Below are positions 1-8,527 of a stretch of 64,000 nucleotides of DNA, piece by piece. Below the pieces are notes generated by a model that was not told where the DNA came from, ran no database searches, and worked only from the letters and a program-made list of their open reading frames with translations. Position 1 is the stretch's first letter; each line of letters opens with the position of its first letter. The DNA lies in contig NZ_CP107036.1 of NCBI RefSeq assembly GCF_029542085.1, positions 4,154,001 through 4,218,000 on the forward strand, written 5' to 3'. Origin of the DNA: Sphingobacterium sp. ML3W. Its GTDB lineage: Bacteria; Bacteroidota; Bacteroidia; Sphingobacteriales; Sphingobacteriaceae. Position numbers and translations under genes: made by a program.

Positions 1-20
1 AGTTGAAAAATAAAGTAGAA

Positions 21-1187
21 TTATTTGACTTGTCTACCCTTCCAATCATACTTTCCAATATTCCCCAATATTCCAATATAAGCTAAATACAGAATATGGG
101 CGAGACTCAATATAGGAAGATACCAAAGCAGATTAGTCCGTTTTGCAAAATTGGTTAAAGGCTGGATAAACACCAATTCGACTATCATTTTAAGTAGCAA
201 TGCGAAAAGGACCACCCAAGCAAGTGTTTTAATACCTGCAACTGAAAGAATGGCTCCGGCCAATAATAGCACATTAAACAGCCAAATAGCGATCCCTAAA
301 GCAATAACTCCCTTATTTTTATACTTGGTACTCTTAGATGCCCAACGTCTTCGTTGGCTAATAAATGACCTAAGATCGGGCTTAGCATCTGTATACACGA
401 TCGCTTCCTCCGATTTACAGAAAGCAATTCGTTCAGGGTGCTTCTCCGCCACTTTATGCAAAAATAACTCGTCATCCCCAGAGGCTAGTTCGTCGATACC
501 CTTAAAACCGCCCATTTGCTTGAATATATCTTTTCGGTAGGCCAAATTTGCACCATTACAGGTCGTAGGCTTTCTATTACCTATACCTGCAGCACCAAGA
601 CCTATGAGATACAGAAATTCCAAGGTCTGCAATCGCTCAAAAAAGCTCTTTTCCTCCGAGTATACGACTGGAGAAGACAATAAATAAGCATCTTCCTTTT
701 CAAATGTTCCGATCACTGTCGCAAGCCAATTTGCCCCCATCCTACAGTCTGCATCCGTAGTAATGACAATCTCCCCCTTGCAACAGTCAATTGCCCTTGA
801 AATCGCCAGCTTCTTATAGGAATTCATTCGACCATTCTCATTTAACTGAATCAATTTCACGCCTTGCTCGGCATATTCTTTTACAATGGTGGAAGTGTTG
901 TCATCCGAATGATCATCAATAATAATAAGTTCAAGAAGTTCACTCGGAAAATTTTGGTTCAATATTGATTCTATCGTTCTCCGGATATTCAATTCTTCAT
1001 TCCGTGCAGCGATAATAACTGATACAGTCTTGGTAGAAGGTAAGAGACCTGTGGGCGCTTGAATCGTGGCCCAGCCTTTACGCATCCACAACACTAAAAT
1101 AGCATACACGCAGGCAAAACTGATCAATAAATAGCTAAGAATTTGTATCACCGAAAAAATTAATCTTAAAAACAAAAATAGAACCAA
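21..1187 (-). CDS. Membrane-anchored family 2 glycosyltransferase
   Basis: Transfers a sugar from a nucleotide-sugar donor to an acceptor at the inner membrane; donor and acceptor are unknown. The 388-residue protein starts with a membrane helix (about residues 5-35). A GT-A catalytic domain follows: VSVIIAARNEE (55-65), DDHSDD (91-96), the metal-binding TDAD (144-147), GDDE (237-240, likely catalytic base) and QRRRW (278-282). Two or three C-terminal membrane helices (about 293-380) complete it, as in processive or lipid-acceptor GT2 enzymes. The first Met is kept because it precedes the first helix; this makes the start overlap the upstream flippase-like gene by 53 bp, implying co-transcription. 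The family call is firm; the product cannot be named from sequence. Confidence 0.85.
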   Translation of the reverse strand: MVLFLFLRLIFSVIQILSYLLISFACVYAILVLWMRKGWATIQAPTGLLPSTKTVSVIIAARNEELNIRRTIESILNQNFPSELLELIIIDDHSDDNTSTIVKEYAEQGVKLIQLNENGRMNSYKKLAISRAIDCCKGEIVITTDADCRMGANWLATVIGTFEKEDAYLLSSPVVYSEEKSFFERLQTLEFLYLIGLGAAGIGNRKPTTCNGANLAYRKDIFKQMGGFKGIDELASGDDELFLHKVAEKHPERIAFCKSEEAIVYTDAKPDLRSFISQRRRWASKSTKYKNKGVIALGIAIWLFNVLLLAGAILSVAGIKTLAWVVLFALLLKMIVELVFIQPLTNFAKRTNLLWYLPILSLAHILYLAYIGILGNIGKYDWKGRQVK

Positions 1188-2130
1188 ATATCGCAGGGAG
1201 AATCAAATTGACAAACCAAATACACGATACAATTGCCATCACCGCAATTTCTTGTGTTGTAATATAGCTATAAAGATTACTTGCCACAAAGCTACGTACA
1301 CTAAAATCGAAAATATCCAATGTCGGCAAAGCTGCCTGAACAAAAAAGAGGATAAAGATCATCAAAACCATGGAGAGAAGTGGCAGCTCAGGTAAGGTCA
1401 GCTTCATCAAAATAATATACTGCGAAGTAAAAATAATAAACCTTGCCAGTGAGTTTACCAAAACGATGCTCAGCTCACGTGCGGAATAATGCTCCAGTAC
1501 CTCAAAAAAAGGTTTGATTTTCGCCAAAAACTTAATTCGACCTACAAGCATATCCACCCATCTCACATTAAAATACAAGATGACGAATCCGGCGGCATAA
1601 ATAATAGCGAGCAACCAGACACCAAATTGAACGGATAAAGGCGTGGATAAAAACTTACAGATAAACCAAGCTATGCTCAATGAGCCTGCAACACTTGTCA
1701 ATACCAATTGAGCAAACAACCCTACCCCCATCGCAACAGCACCTTTAGCCCTATTCTGCGGTTTCAGGAACAACACCCGCCCCCCATATTCGCCAATTCT
1801 ATTCGGGGTAAAAATCGCCCATGTAAGTCCACAAAAAACAGATTGAAATGCCTTCCAGAAGGATATATGCTCCAGTTTGGATGCAAGATAGCGCCATTTA
1901 ACAACCTCCAGAAGCCAGTTTACAAGCATTAAAACAACAATCAAGATCAATGTCAAGACAACAGAATGTTGCTCTAATCCTGTGATTAGTGTCTTAAACT
2001 TATCGATATTGCTCTTATCAGATACCTTGGTAATAATGTACCATGTTGCAAGTGCAAAAACCAGTATCTTCAATAAAAAACTGATGTATTTTTTTTGTCT
2101 CCCAGTCAACTTTTGATAATTAGAGAGCAA
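1135..2130 (-). CDS. Flippase-like integral membrane protein (lysylphosphatidylglycerol synthase TM-region family)
   Basis: A 331-residue polytopic inner-membrane protein with about eight hydrophobic segments, beginning with one at residues 17-35. The residues AIFTPNRIGEYGGR (about 105-118) are typical of the UPF0104 / LPG-synthase transmembrane family. The soluble acyl-transfer domain of true MprF is absent, so aminoacyl-lipid synthesis is not expected. Stand-alone members are usually called flippase-like and often sit beside glycosyltransferases. Here the gene lies immediately upstream of a GT2 gene and overlaps it by 53 bp, which suggests joint work on a lipid-linked glycan. The substrate is unknown. 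Confidence 0.75.
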   Translation of the reverse strand: MLSNYQKLTGRQKKYISFLLKILVFALATWYIITKVSDKSNIDKFKTLITGLEQHSVVLTLILIVVLMLVNWLLEVVKWRYLASKLEHISFWKAFQSVFCGLTWAIFTPNRIGEYGGRVLFLKPQNRAKGAVAMGVGLFAQLVLTSVAGSLSIAWFICKFLSTPLSVQFGVWLLAIIYAAGFVILYFNVRWVDMLVGRIKFLAKIKPFFEVLEHYSARELSIVLVNSLARFIIFTSQYIILMKLTLPELPLLSMVLMIFILFFVQAALPTLDIFDFSVRSFVASNLYSYITTQEIAVMAIVSCIWFVNLILPAIFGSIFVFKINFFGDTNS

Positions 2131-2203
2131 TGTTACTAAATTTTAGCCAAATGATTAAGTTTTGTGTACAGCAATCCACTTATAAAAAGCAAAATTTGTA
2201 ATA

Positions 2204-2776
2204 TTGTACATGCAGAAGGAAAAGGCGAAAGAAAGAATCATTTTAGGGATCGATCCCGGGACAGTAGTGCTTGGATACGGAATTATTAAAGAAGTTGGTA
2301 ATACAATCTCCCTTATTTCAATGGGTGTCATCAAAATGGGGCATCTCGACGATCATGCCCTAAAATTACAGCGCATCTTCAAAAAGACCTCTGCATTAAT
2401 GCAAGAATATAATCCAGACTGTGTTGCGCTGGAATCACCTTTCTATGGCAAAAACATTCAAGTGATGCTCAAACTAGGTCGGGCACAGGGTGTTGCTATG
2501 GCAGCAGCACTGGCACAGGATATTCCCATCTTTGAATATTCACCCAGAAAAATAAAGCAATCAGTTACGGGGAATGGAAATGCCACGAAAGAACAGGTTT
2601 CTGCCATGCTCAAAAATCTCTTAAAATTCGAAGAGACACCTCAATTTCTAGATGCAACAGATGGGCTGGCAATTGCGGTTTGTCATTCATTTCAAAAAAA
2701 TAGTACCTCAGGCAGCGGCAAATCTTATTCAGGTTGGTCCTCTTTTATCAAAGACAACAAAGACCGAATCAAATAA
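2204..2776 (+). CDS. ruvC: Crossover junction endodeoxyribonuclease RuvC
   Basis: Holliday-junction resolvase that cuts paired strands after RuvAB branch migration. The RNase H-like fold is marked by GIDPGT (D17), VALESPF (E77) and the C-terminal LDATDGLAIAVCH (D150 and D153), giving the full acidic tetrad. At 190 residues it is close to the usual size, with a short Ser/Lys-rich tail. Two possible starts lie 6 bp apart (2204 and 2210); homologs usually begin close to the second. The gene is divergent from the flippase-like gene (73 bp apart). Its stop codon abuts the stop of the convergent downstream gene with no spacer. ruvA and ruvB are not in the window. Confidence 0.95.
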   Translation: MYMQKEKAKERIILGIDPGTVVLGYGIIKEVGNTISLISMGVIKMGHLDDHALKLQRIFKKTSALMQEYNPDCVALESPFYGKNIQVMLKLGRAQGVAMAAALAQDIPIFEYSPRKIKQSVTGNGNATKEQVSAMLKNLLKFEETPQFLDATDGLAIAVCHSFQKNSTSGSGKSYSGWSSFIKDNKDRIK

Positions 2777-3823
2777 CTACATCTGTACCTGTCGAATCAC
2801 ATTCTTCACGTTTAACTCGACGATATCAGTCATTGTCTTGCACTTCAAATAAGAATTATTTTGGTAAAACTCTGCGTAGCCTTCGCGCAGTTGTTTAATA
2901 TTTTCCGGTGTTGAAAGGATCTGAGTTTGCGAAGCGTCGCGAAGATCAGCGATCCGGTGCCGCTCACTTCGTACCCTATGTACAATCGAGGACCGCTCTT
3001 CCTGTTGATATTGCAATACCGTTTTTTCAGTTAGATGTTCCATCGCAAGCTTGACATATGGATAGTTCTCTTTAAAAAATTGCGGCATATATACCTTGGG
3101 ATTTCCCTCATAAAATTGTTGATCAAAATCAATTGCTCTGATCCTAAACTGAAAGTCATCAAAATCAGGTGTAATCTGCATAACAAAATTATAGGCGCGC
3201 ATATCTCCCAGCAGCGTGATAATACAACGTTCATTAAACTTGACGAATTCCTTAGAAATACGTGTCAAATTGTAATCTGGTGTAAACATCCTGGTTTGCG
3301 AAAAAATATCACCCGGGATGCCAACGATATGTTCTTCAACAAGTGTATCCTGATCCACCATATAATTGACCTGATTTGGAGATAGTATTTCCTCTAGTTC
3401 CAACCCGTAGATCCGTGATGCATCCGCCTGTTTGATATAAAAATAATCATAAACGTCATTCAATCGGTTTACGATACGAATCCGAAATGGTCTTGTATTA
3501 CCAAAACCACAGTACTCAACACGGTCTATATATTTGTGCTGTACAATACGTGTGTTACCGGAAGCTTTAAGCTTTGCATAGATGACCTTTAGCCCGTCAT
3601 ATAGTTGGTCAATCAGATATTGAGGATACAGTGGTGTTTCCCAGAATGTATCATTACCAAATTTGTCCATGACCGGTACGGTCTCTGTAAAATTCAATAG
3701 ATCCTTATAACCAATGGGCAGCTTTTCATCCCGTTGATATAGCTTAAGATATTTATGTAGCCCTTCCCCTACTTCAAAGATCGGCTTCTTCCTCGAAATC
3801 TTTACATCTTGAACTTCTTCCAT
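2777..3823 (-). CDS. Uncharacterised protein with aminoglycoside-kinase-like motifs
   Basis: A 348-residue soluble protein with no signal peptide and no confidently known family. Its motifs, in order, resemble an APH/choline-kinase fold. FYIKQAD (K131) could be the ATP-binding Lys, followed by acidic ELEE (142-145). LLGDMRAYNFVM has the catalytic-loop spacing D-x4-N (D207, N212). RAIDFDQ (DFD at 232-234) would match the DFG/metal-binding position. The C-terminal third is charged and Gln/Arg-rich. Phosphotransferase activity is an inference from these motifs. The gene stands alone, convergent with ruvC and 328 bp from the divergent lrp gene, so the context does not name a substrate. Confidence 0.6.
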   Translation of the reverse strand: MEEVQDVKISRKKPIFEVGEGLHKYLKLYQRDEKLPIGYKDLLNFTETVPVMDKFGNDTFWETPLYPQYLIDQLYDGLKVIYAKLKASGNTRIVQHKYIDRVEYCGFGNTRPFRIRIVNRLNDVYDYFYIKQADASRIYGLELEEILSPNQVNYMVDQDTLVEEHIVGIPGDIFSQTRMFTPDYNLTRISKEFVKFNERCIITLLGDMRAYNFVMQITPDFDDFQFRIRAIDFDQQFYEGNPKVYMPQFFKENYPYVKLAMEHLTEKTVLQYQQEERSSIVHRVRSERHRIADLRDASQTQILSTPENIKQLREGYAEFYQNNSYLKCKTMTDIVELNVKNVIRQVQM

Positions 3824-4125
3824 CTGTATTCTAGTCTTGAGATATTAGATAAGCGTATGGAGACTTTGGTTTAACATATCTGCTGCTTACTTACTTGTCT
3901 TTTGTTTTTGATCTTTATCCTACATCTTTATCATCTTCCTGACTTTAATAACAAGATAACGAAACAATCCGATAACCTTACAATAAAATCACCTCTAAAA
4001 CAATTATAAGCACTTTCAATCAAAAACATATAACATTATCAATATCAATAAGTATTTTTTATTAAATTTACATCTATAAACCGAAAATTCTTAGTAATTT
4101 TGAAATAAATTTAATTATTTTAGCT
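3824..4125. other. Intergenic region between divergent genes
   Basis: AT-rich spacer between the minus-strand kinase-like gene and lrp. No ORF of interest. The 12-mer gagatattagat at 3839-3850 recurs exactly at 25707-25718. TAATTTTG at 4095-4102 matches the Bacteroidota -7 element on the plus strand and could serve lrp, but I find no TTTG at the right distance upstream. No hairpin terminator was seen. Confidence 0.5.
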
Positions 4126-4153
4126 ATTGGTCAGATTTTGATGTATGACCAAT
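4126..4153. promoter_or_regulatory. Perfect 8-bp inverted repeat at the lrp start (candidate operator or start-codon hairpin)
   Basis: ATTGGTCA (4126-4133) and TGACCAAT (4146-4153) are exact reverse complements separated by 12 bp. The right arm runs into the first possible ATG of lrp (4152). Lrp/AsnC proteins commonly repress their own gene by binding palindromes, so an autoregulatory operator is the simplest reading. As RNA, the same repeat would hide the first ATG in a stem, leaving the in-frame ATG at 4179 free. Confidence 0.5.
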
Positions 4154-4652
4154 GAATGAAACACAAAACCCATTGTTAATGGAAAATCAATATGCAAACT
4201 ATGATCTAGACAATTTGGATATCCAAATCCTGTCTATTCTAATGAATGATGCTTCTATTCCTTATACAGAAATAGCGAAAAAGCTAATCGTATCAGGTGG
4301 TACCATCCACGTTAGAATGAAGAAGATGGAAGAATTAGGTATCATCAGAGGTTCAAATCTTATTATCAATCCTCAAAAAGTTGGATTTGACATCACTGCC
4401 TTTCTCGGTATCTATCTAGAAAAAGGTTCACAATATGCAGATGCGGTAGATAAGTTGAAAGAAATCAAAGAAGTGGTTGAGCTACATTATTGTACCGGCC
4501 AATACAGTATTTTTGCAAAAATTATCTGTAGGGACACTGTCCACCTCAGAAAAGTATTAAACGAAGATATCCAATCGGTACCTGGGATCCAGCGTACGGA
4601 AACGATTATCTCCCTTGAAGAAAGTATTAAGCGTCAGATCAGCTTAGTCTAG
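4152..4652 (+). CDS. Lrp/AsnC family transcriptional regulator
   Basis: A 166-residue DNA-binding regulator. The N-terminal winged helix (about 17-70, LDNLDIQILSILMNDAS then VSGGTIHVRMKKMEELG) is followed by a ligand-sensing RAM domain (about 80-160, GFDITAFLGIYLE ... ELHYCTGQYSIFAKI). Lrp proteins bind amino acids and form octamers or dimers. Two starts are possible, 4152 and the ATG at 4179 (MENQYANYDL); homologs often begin near the second. The arginine operon lies immediately downstream on the other strand, which makes amino-acid control plausible, but the target genes cannot be read from sequence. A terminator hairpin follows directly. Confidence 0.9.
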   Translation: MNETQNPLLMENQYANYDLDNLDIQILSILMNDASIPYTEIAKKLIVSGGTIHVRMKKMEELGIIRGSNLIINPQKVGFDITAFLGIYLEKGSQYADAVDKLKEIKEVVELHYCTGQYSIFAKIICRDTVHLRKVLNEDIQSVPGIQRTETIISLEESIKRQISLV

Positions 4653-4655
4653 TAT

Positions 4656-4689
4656 AAAAAAAGCTTCCAACAGTTGGAAGCTTTTTTTA
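4656..4689. terminator. Bidirectional intrinsic terminator between lrp and argE
   Basis: An A-run, then aaagcttccaac and gttggaagcttt as near-perfect inverted arms, then a T-run. It works in both directions and lies between the convergent lrp and argE stops; the argE stop codon overlaps its edge. Confidence 0.85.
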
Positions 4690-5751
4690 TACTATCTTTT
4701 GTAGCATCGCTATATACAAATCAATTCCTTCCCTAATTTCATCAATATAGATAAATTCATCCGCCATATGCGATCTTGCACTGTCTCCAGGCCCCAACTT
4801 TAAAGAAGGCACTGGAATAAGCGCTTGATCACTCATCGTCGGAGATCCATATAGTTTCCGTCCAAGTGTTATTCCCGCTTGGACAATTGGGTGTTCTTCC
4901 GGAATAGAAGAAGATTTCAAACGAGTAGAACGAGCCGAAACTTCTGAAGATACATGGGATTTGATTATCGCTAAGGTTTCTTCATTGGTATAAGCATCAG
5001 TTGTCCTTACATCGACAACAAAACTACAGTTGGCCGGCACAACATTGTGTTGCGACCCCGCTTGAATCATCGTCACTGACATTTTGATCGGCCCCAAGGT
5101 CACTGATGTCTTTTCAAAAGCATAATCCTTAAACCATTGAATATCCTTAATTGCTTTATAAATAGCATTATCACCTTCGTTACGAGCGGCGTGGCCTGCT
5201 ATCCCCATTGCATTACAGTCCAATACCATCAGCCCTTTTTCTGCTACGGCAAGATCCATCAATGTTGGTTCGCCAACGATTGCAAAATCAATCGTTCCAA
5301 TATCTTCCAAGACAGATTCAATACCATTTCTGCCTGAGATTTCCTCTTCGGCACTCGCTGCCAGACAAAAATTATATTTTAAACCCTTCTCTTCGTAAAA
5401 ATACAGGAAAGTGGCAATCAGTGACACCAAACATCCTCCTGCGTCATTACTACCCAAGCCATAGAGCTTCCCCTCCTCTTCCGTAGGAGCCAATGGATCA
5501 CGGGTATAACCTGGGTTAGCCTTCACCGTGTCATGGTGTGAATTAAGCAGGATCGTTGGTTTATTTGATTCGTAATGTACATTGTATACCCAAACGTTGT
5601 TTCCTTTCCTGAAGGTCTCAATATTCCTTTCTTTGAAGAAGGCTTCAATCAGGTCAGCTGTCACCATTTCTTCACGGCTTAGGGAAGATACAGTGATCAG
5701 TTTTTTCAATAAAGCTAGACTATTCTGAAATAAGCTATCTTTATCCTTCAT
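4687..5751 (-). CDS. argE: M20 family N-acylornithine/N-acylcitrulline deacylase (ArgE-like)
   Basis: Zinc-dependent amidohydrolase of the M20 family, predicted to remove the N-acyl group from acylated citrulline or ornithine in arginine synthesis. Metal and catalytic residues are visible: SHHDTVKA (H72, D74), GSNDAGG (D103), SAEEEISG (E135/E136), VGEPT (E161) and a late GDSARSHMADEF His. At 354 residues it has the usual length. It is last in the argD-argF'-argB-proC-argE operon and overlaps proC by 11 bp. Because the transcarbamylase is predicted to be succinyl-specific, the substrate is probably N-succinylcitrulline rather than N-acetylornithine. That specificity is inferred from context. 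Confidence 0.85.
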   Translation of the reverse strand: MKDKDSLFQNSLALLKKLITVSSLSREEMVTADLIEAFFKERNIETFRKGNNVWVYNVHYESNKPTILLNSHHDTVKANPGYTRDPLAPTEEEGKLYGLGSNDAGGCLVSLIATFLYFYEEKGLKYNFCLAASAEEEISGRNGIESVLEDIGTIDFAIVGEPTLMDLAVAEKGLMVLDCNAMGIAGHAARNEGDNAIYKAIKDIQWFKDYAFEKTSVTLGPIKMSVTMIQAGSQHNVVPANCSFVVDVRTTDAYTNEETLAIIKSHVSSEVSARSTRLKSSSIPEEHPIVQAGITLGRKLYGSPTMSDQALIPVPSLKLGPGDSARSHMADEFIYIDEIREGIDLYIAMLQKIV

Positions 5752-6547
5752 GGTACAGTCCTCCTGCTTTATCCGCAGACAATTTTATTCCCTTGATAAA
5801 TGCAGAACTAAAACCATTATGTTCCATCTCATTCAATCCGGCAATAGTACATCCTTTCGGCGAAGTAACTTTATCAATCTCACCTTCTGGATGAGCATTC
5901 GTATGTAACAATAAATCGGCAGCGCCTTTAGCTGTTTGAACGGCCATTTTCAAGGCATCATGTGCATGGAAACCTATTTCGACTCCACCTTGTGACGCGG
6001 CTCGGATAGCACGTAGGAAAAAGGCAATTCCACAGGCACATAAGGCAGTTGCCGAAGTCATTAGATCTTCATTAATCACAACAACAGATCCAACGGTCTC
6101 AAACATCTTCTCTACCTCAGCAAGACTATCATCCGAAGCATTATCGCTAGCAATACAAGTCATCGATTGAGCAATCGCGATTGCCGTATTCGGCATAGCA
6201 CGTATTACAGTTGCATCCTCACCCAACACCGCTTTTAGGTCAGCACATGAAACACCAGATACTATGGATACAAAAATCTGGTTTTTCTTATCTATCTCGG
6301 GAGCAACCTCAACCAATACCTTTTTTAACTGCTGTGGTAATATGGCGAAGACAATAATATCAGCGCTTTTAACAGCAGCTTTATTATCATTACTAACCGA
6401 GAATCCCTGGCTTGCCTCTTCAGCCAAAGCATTCAGATTTCTCCGGGTCAATGTAATATCAGCAGCATTGGCAAATTCACTTTTTACAAGCCCTTTTGCC
6501 AAGGATAGACCGATATTGCCACTTCCGATAATAGTGACCTTTTTCAT
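5741..6547 (-). CDS. proC: Pyrroline-5-carboxylate reductase
   Basis: Reduces 1-pyrroline-5-carboxylate to proline with NAD(P)H. The N-terminal Rossmann motif GSGNIGLSLAKGL follows the start directly. VIRAMPNTAIAI (about 115-126) and ALCACGIAFFLRAI are family signatures, and the C-terminal TSPKGCTIAGL is the conserved dimerisation/active-site segment. At 268 residues it is full length. It is embedded in the arginine operon between argB and argE (26 bp after argB, overlapping argE by 11 bp), so arginine and proline synthesis from glutamate are co-expressed. Confidence 0.93.
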   Translation of the reverse strand: MKKVTIIGSGNIGLSLAKGLVKSEFANAADITLTRRNLNALAEEASQGFSVSNDNKAAVKSADIIVFAILPQQLKKVLVEVAPEIDKKNQIFVSIVSGVSCADLKAVLGEDATVIRAMPNTAIAIAQSMTCIASDNASDDSLAEVEKMFETVGSVVVINEDLMTSATALCACGIAFFLRAIRAASQGGVEIGFHAHDALKMAVQTAKGAADLLLHTNAHPEGEIDKVTSPKGCTIAGLNEMEHNGFSSAFIKGIKLSADKAGGLYHEG

Positions 6548-6573
6548 AGTTGGGTTTAGATTAGATTACATGA

Positions 6574-7371
6574 TTACTTTAATGTCAAGCAGGTACCAAA
6601 CTGCCCTTGTTGGAACAAGTGCAAATTATTTGCATGACCAATATATACCTCTTGAACACCTTTATTTATTGCATTAAATGCATTTTGTAGTTTCGGAATC
6701 ATACCATCATTGACAATTCCCGATTCTTTGAGATATTCAAATTCTTCGGATTTAATCGTTGGTATAACCGAATTTTCATCTGTCACATCGCGTAATACAC
6801 CATTCTTCTCGAAACAATACACCAATGATGTTTCATATAAAGACGCCAGAGAGACAGCTAACGATGAGGCAATGGTATCTGCATTGGTGTTAAGCAGCTG
6901 TCCTAAACCATTATGAGTGATGGCAGAGAACACAGGAATAAAACCTGCTTCCAGGAATTTTTTTATCGCCAGTGTATTCACAGAATCATGCAATAAATCT
7001 CCTACAAAACCATAGTCAATATCCTTGACAGGGCGTTTTATAGCCTTTATCACATCGCCATCAGCACCTGTTAAACCTACAGCATCACATTTTAATTTTT
7101 GTAATTTGGCAACGATGGTTTTATTTGTTAATCCAGCATATACCATCGTGACTATACGAAGCATATCTTCGTCCGTCACTCTACGGCCTTCAACCATTTG
7201 AGCTTGTACACCAAGCTCGCTTGCCAAACGTGTTGCAATTTTACCACCGCCATGCACTAGGATCTTCTTCCCAGACAATGCAGAAAATTTCTCTAAAAAA
7301 GAATCCAACAGACTCTCATCATCGATAATATTTCCGCCAATTTTTATAATATTTAATACACTATTAGCCAT
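6574..7371 (-). CDS. argB: N-acylglutamate kinase (ArgB)
   Basis: Phosphorylates the gamma-carboxyl of N-acylglutamate, the second step of arginine synthesis. Amino-acid kinase fold: IIKIGGN near the N terminus, LVHGGGKIA for substrate and nucleotide binding, TGADGDVI mid-protein, and NTNADTIASSLA toward the C-terminal half. The frame is open to 7413, but I place the start at the ATG at 7371 (MANSVLNIIKIGG), the usual distance before the first glycine loop; this gives 265 residues. In this operon the acyl group is predicted to be succinyl. It follows argF' by about 50 bp. Confidence 0.92.
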   Translation of the reverse strand: MANSVLNIIKIGGNIIDDESLLDSFLEKFSALSGKKILVHGGGKIATRLASELGVQAQMVEGRRVTDEDMLRIVTMVYAGLTNKTIVAKLQKLKCDAVGLTGADGDVIKAIKRPVKDIDYGFVGDLLHDSVNTLAIKKFLEAGFIPVFSAITHNGLGQLLNTNADTIASSLAVSLASLYETSLVYCFEKNGVLRDVTDENSVIPTIKSEEFEYLKESGIVNDGMIPKLQNAFNAINKGVQEVYIGHANNLHLFQQGQFGTCLTLK

Positions 7372-7423
7372 TACGCAACTTTTCCCAAATAAAAATAGTT
7401 TCTCAATAATCAAAAGATCGGTC

Positions 7424-8386
7424 TTAGACTAGATCTTCCAGCATTCGTTTTAAAACAACCTGAGCTGCCCAGACACGATTACTTGCCTCTTTAATAACCA
7501 ACGAGTTCGGTCCATCCAAGATTTCAGATGACAACTCCAGATCCCGTCTTACAGGCAAACAATGCATGACCTTCGCATCATTTGTCAAAGACAGTTTTTC
7601 ATTGTCCATCATCCAATCCTCATCTACTGTATATACCTCACCATATTCCTGATAGGATGACCAGTTTTTCACATAAACAAAATCAGCGTCTTTCAGGCTT
7701 TCATTTAAATTCGTTGAAATCGTAGCTCCATTCGTAAAATCCTTGCTCAGTTCATACCCCATAGGTTGTGCAATCGTAAACTCTACAAGCCCCTCTTCCT
7801 GTGCCTTACACATCCACTCTGCAAAAGAATTCGGCACAGCTTGTGGTAAAGCTTTCACATGCGGAGCCCAAGCCAATACAACCTTTGGTTTCGCCGTATT
7901 CTTATGCTCGGTAATGGTAATGATATCCGTCAAACTCTGTAATGGATGACGTGTGGCACTTTCCAAAGAAACAACAGGGACACCACAATATTTAATAAAT
8001 TTATTGAATAGATCCTCGCTGTAGTCCTCTTCTCGGTCCTTTAGCTTCGGAAAAGATCGTAATCCGAGTATATCGCAATATTCGCCCATGACCGCTGCTG
8101 CTTCGCGGATATGCTCAACAGTACTGCCATTCATCACGACACCATCCTGTGTTTCTAATGCCCAACCATCCTTGTCCATGTTCATGACCATCACATTCAT
8201 CCCCAAGTTCATTGCTGCTTTTTGGGTACTCAGACGAGTACGCAAGCTAGGGTTCAAAAACACAAGACCCAAGGTCTTATGTTTACCAAGATCTTGATTA
8301 TCATAAGGTGCCGCTTTTAGAGCTAACGCCTCATGGACAACGTCTGCTACACTAGATACGTCTTTTACAGAGAAAAACTTTTTCAT
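7424..8386 (-). CDS. argF': N-succinylornithine carbamoyltransferase (ArgF')
   Basis: Transfers the carbamoyl group of carbamoyl phosphate to N-acylated ornithine to give N-acylcitrulline. The 320-residue protein carries the family's SLRTRLSTQKAA (47-58) phosphate loop, ATRHPLQS (carbamoyl-phosphate site) and the C-terminal HCLPVRR. MNGSTVEH places Val at residue 90, equivalent as I recall to Pro90 of the Bacteroides fragilis succinylornithine enzyme and Glu92 of the Xanthomonas acetylornithine enzyme. A published Glu-to-Val swap at this position gave succinyl specificity. It lies between argD (141 bp upstream) and argB in one operon. Confidence 0.9.
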   Translation of the reverse strand: MKKFFSVKDVSSVADVVHEALALKAAPYDNQDLGKHKTLGLVFLNPSLRTRLSTQKAAMNLGMNVMVMNMDKDGWALETQDGVVMNGSTVEHIREAAAVMGEYCDILGLRSFPKLKDREEDYSEDLFNKFIKYCGVPVVSLESATRHPLQSLTDIITITEHKNTAKPKVVLAWAPHVKALPQAVPNSFAEWMCKAQEEGLVEFTIAQPMGYELSKDFTNGATISTNLNESLKDADFVYVKNWSSYQEYGEVYTVDEDWMMDNEKLSLTNDAKVMHCLPVRRDLELSSEILDGPNSLVIKEASNRVWAAQVVLKRMLEDLV

Positions 8387-8527
8387 CTATATAAATCATT
8401 TATGGGGGTATTTTCTATGGCACAACCCACTGTGCTACCCGCTTTGTTTATTTATGCTGATGGAACAATTCAAATTGACCTTTCGTGATATCGCGAGGCC
8501 CATCATGATTATTTCATCTATTATCTT
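8387..8527. other. argD-argF' spacer with short palindromes
   Basis: The only long gap within the arginine operon. It holds GCACA/TGTGC arms (8420-8435) extended by GGGTA/TACCC, a CAATT/AATTG pair near 8468, and a near-palindrome tcgtgatatcgcga (8483-8496). None is followed by a clear T-run. A regulatory or mRNA-processing role is possible but unproven. Confidence 0.3.

Noticed and set aside
1708..1932. Plus-strand open frame inside the flippase-like gene
   Set aside because: Antisense shadow of a clear membrane protein gene.
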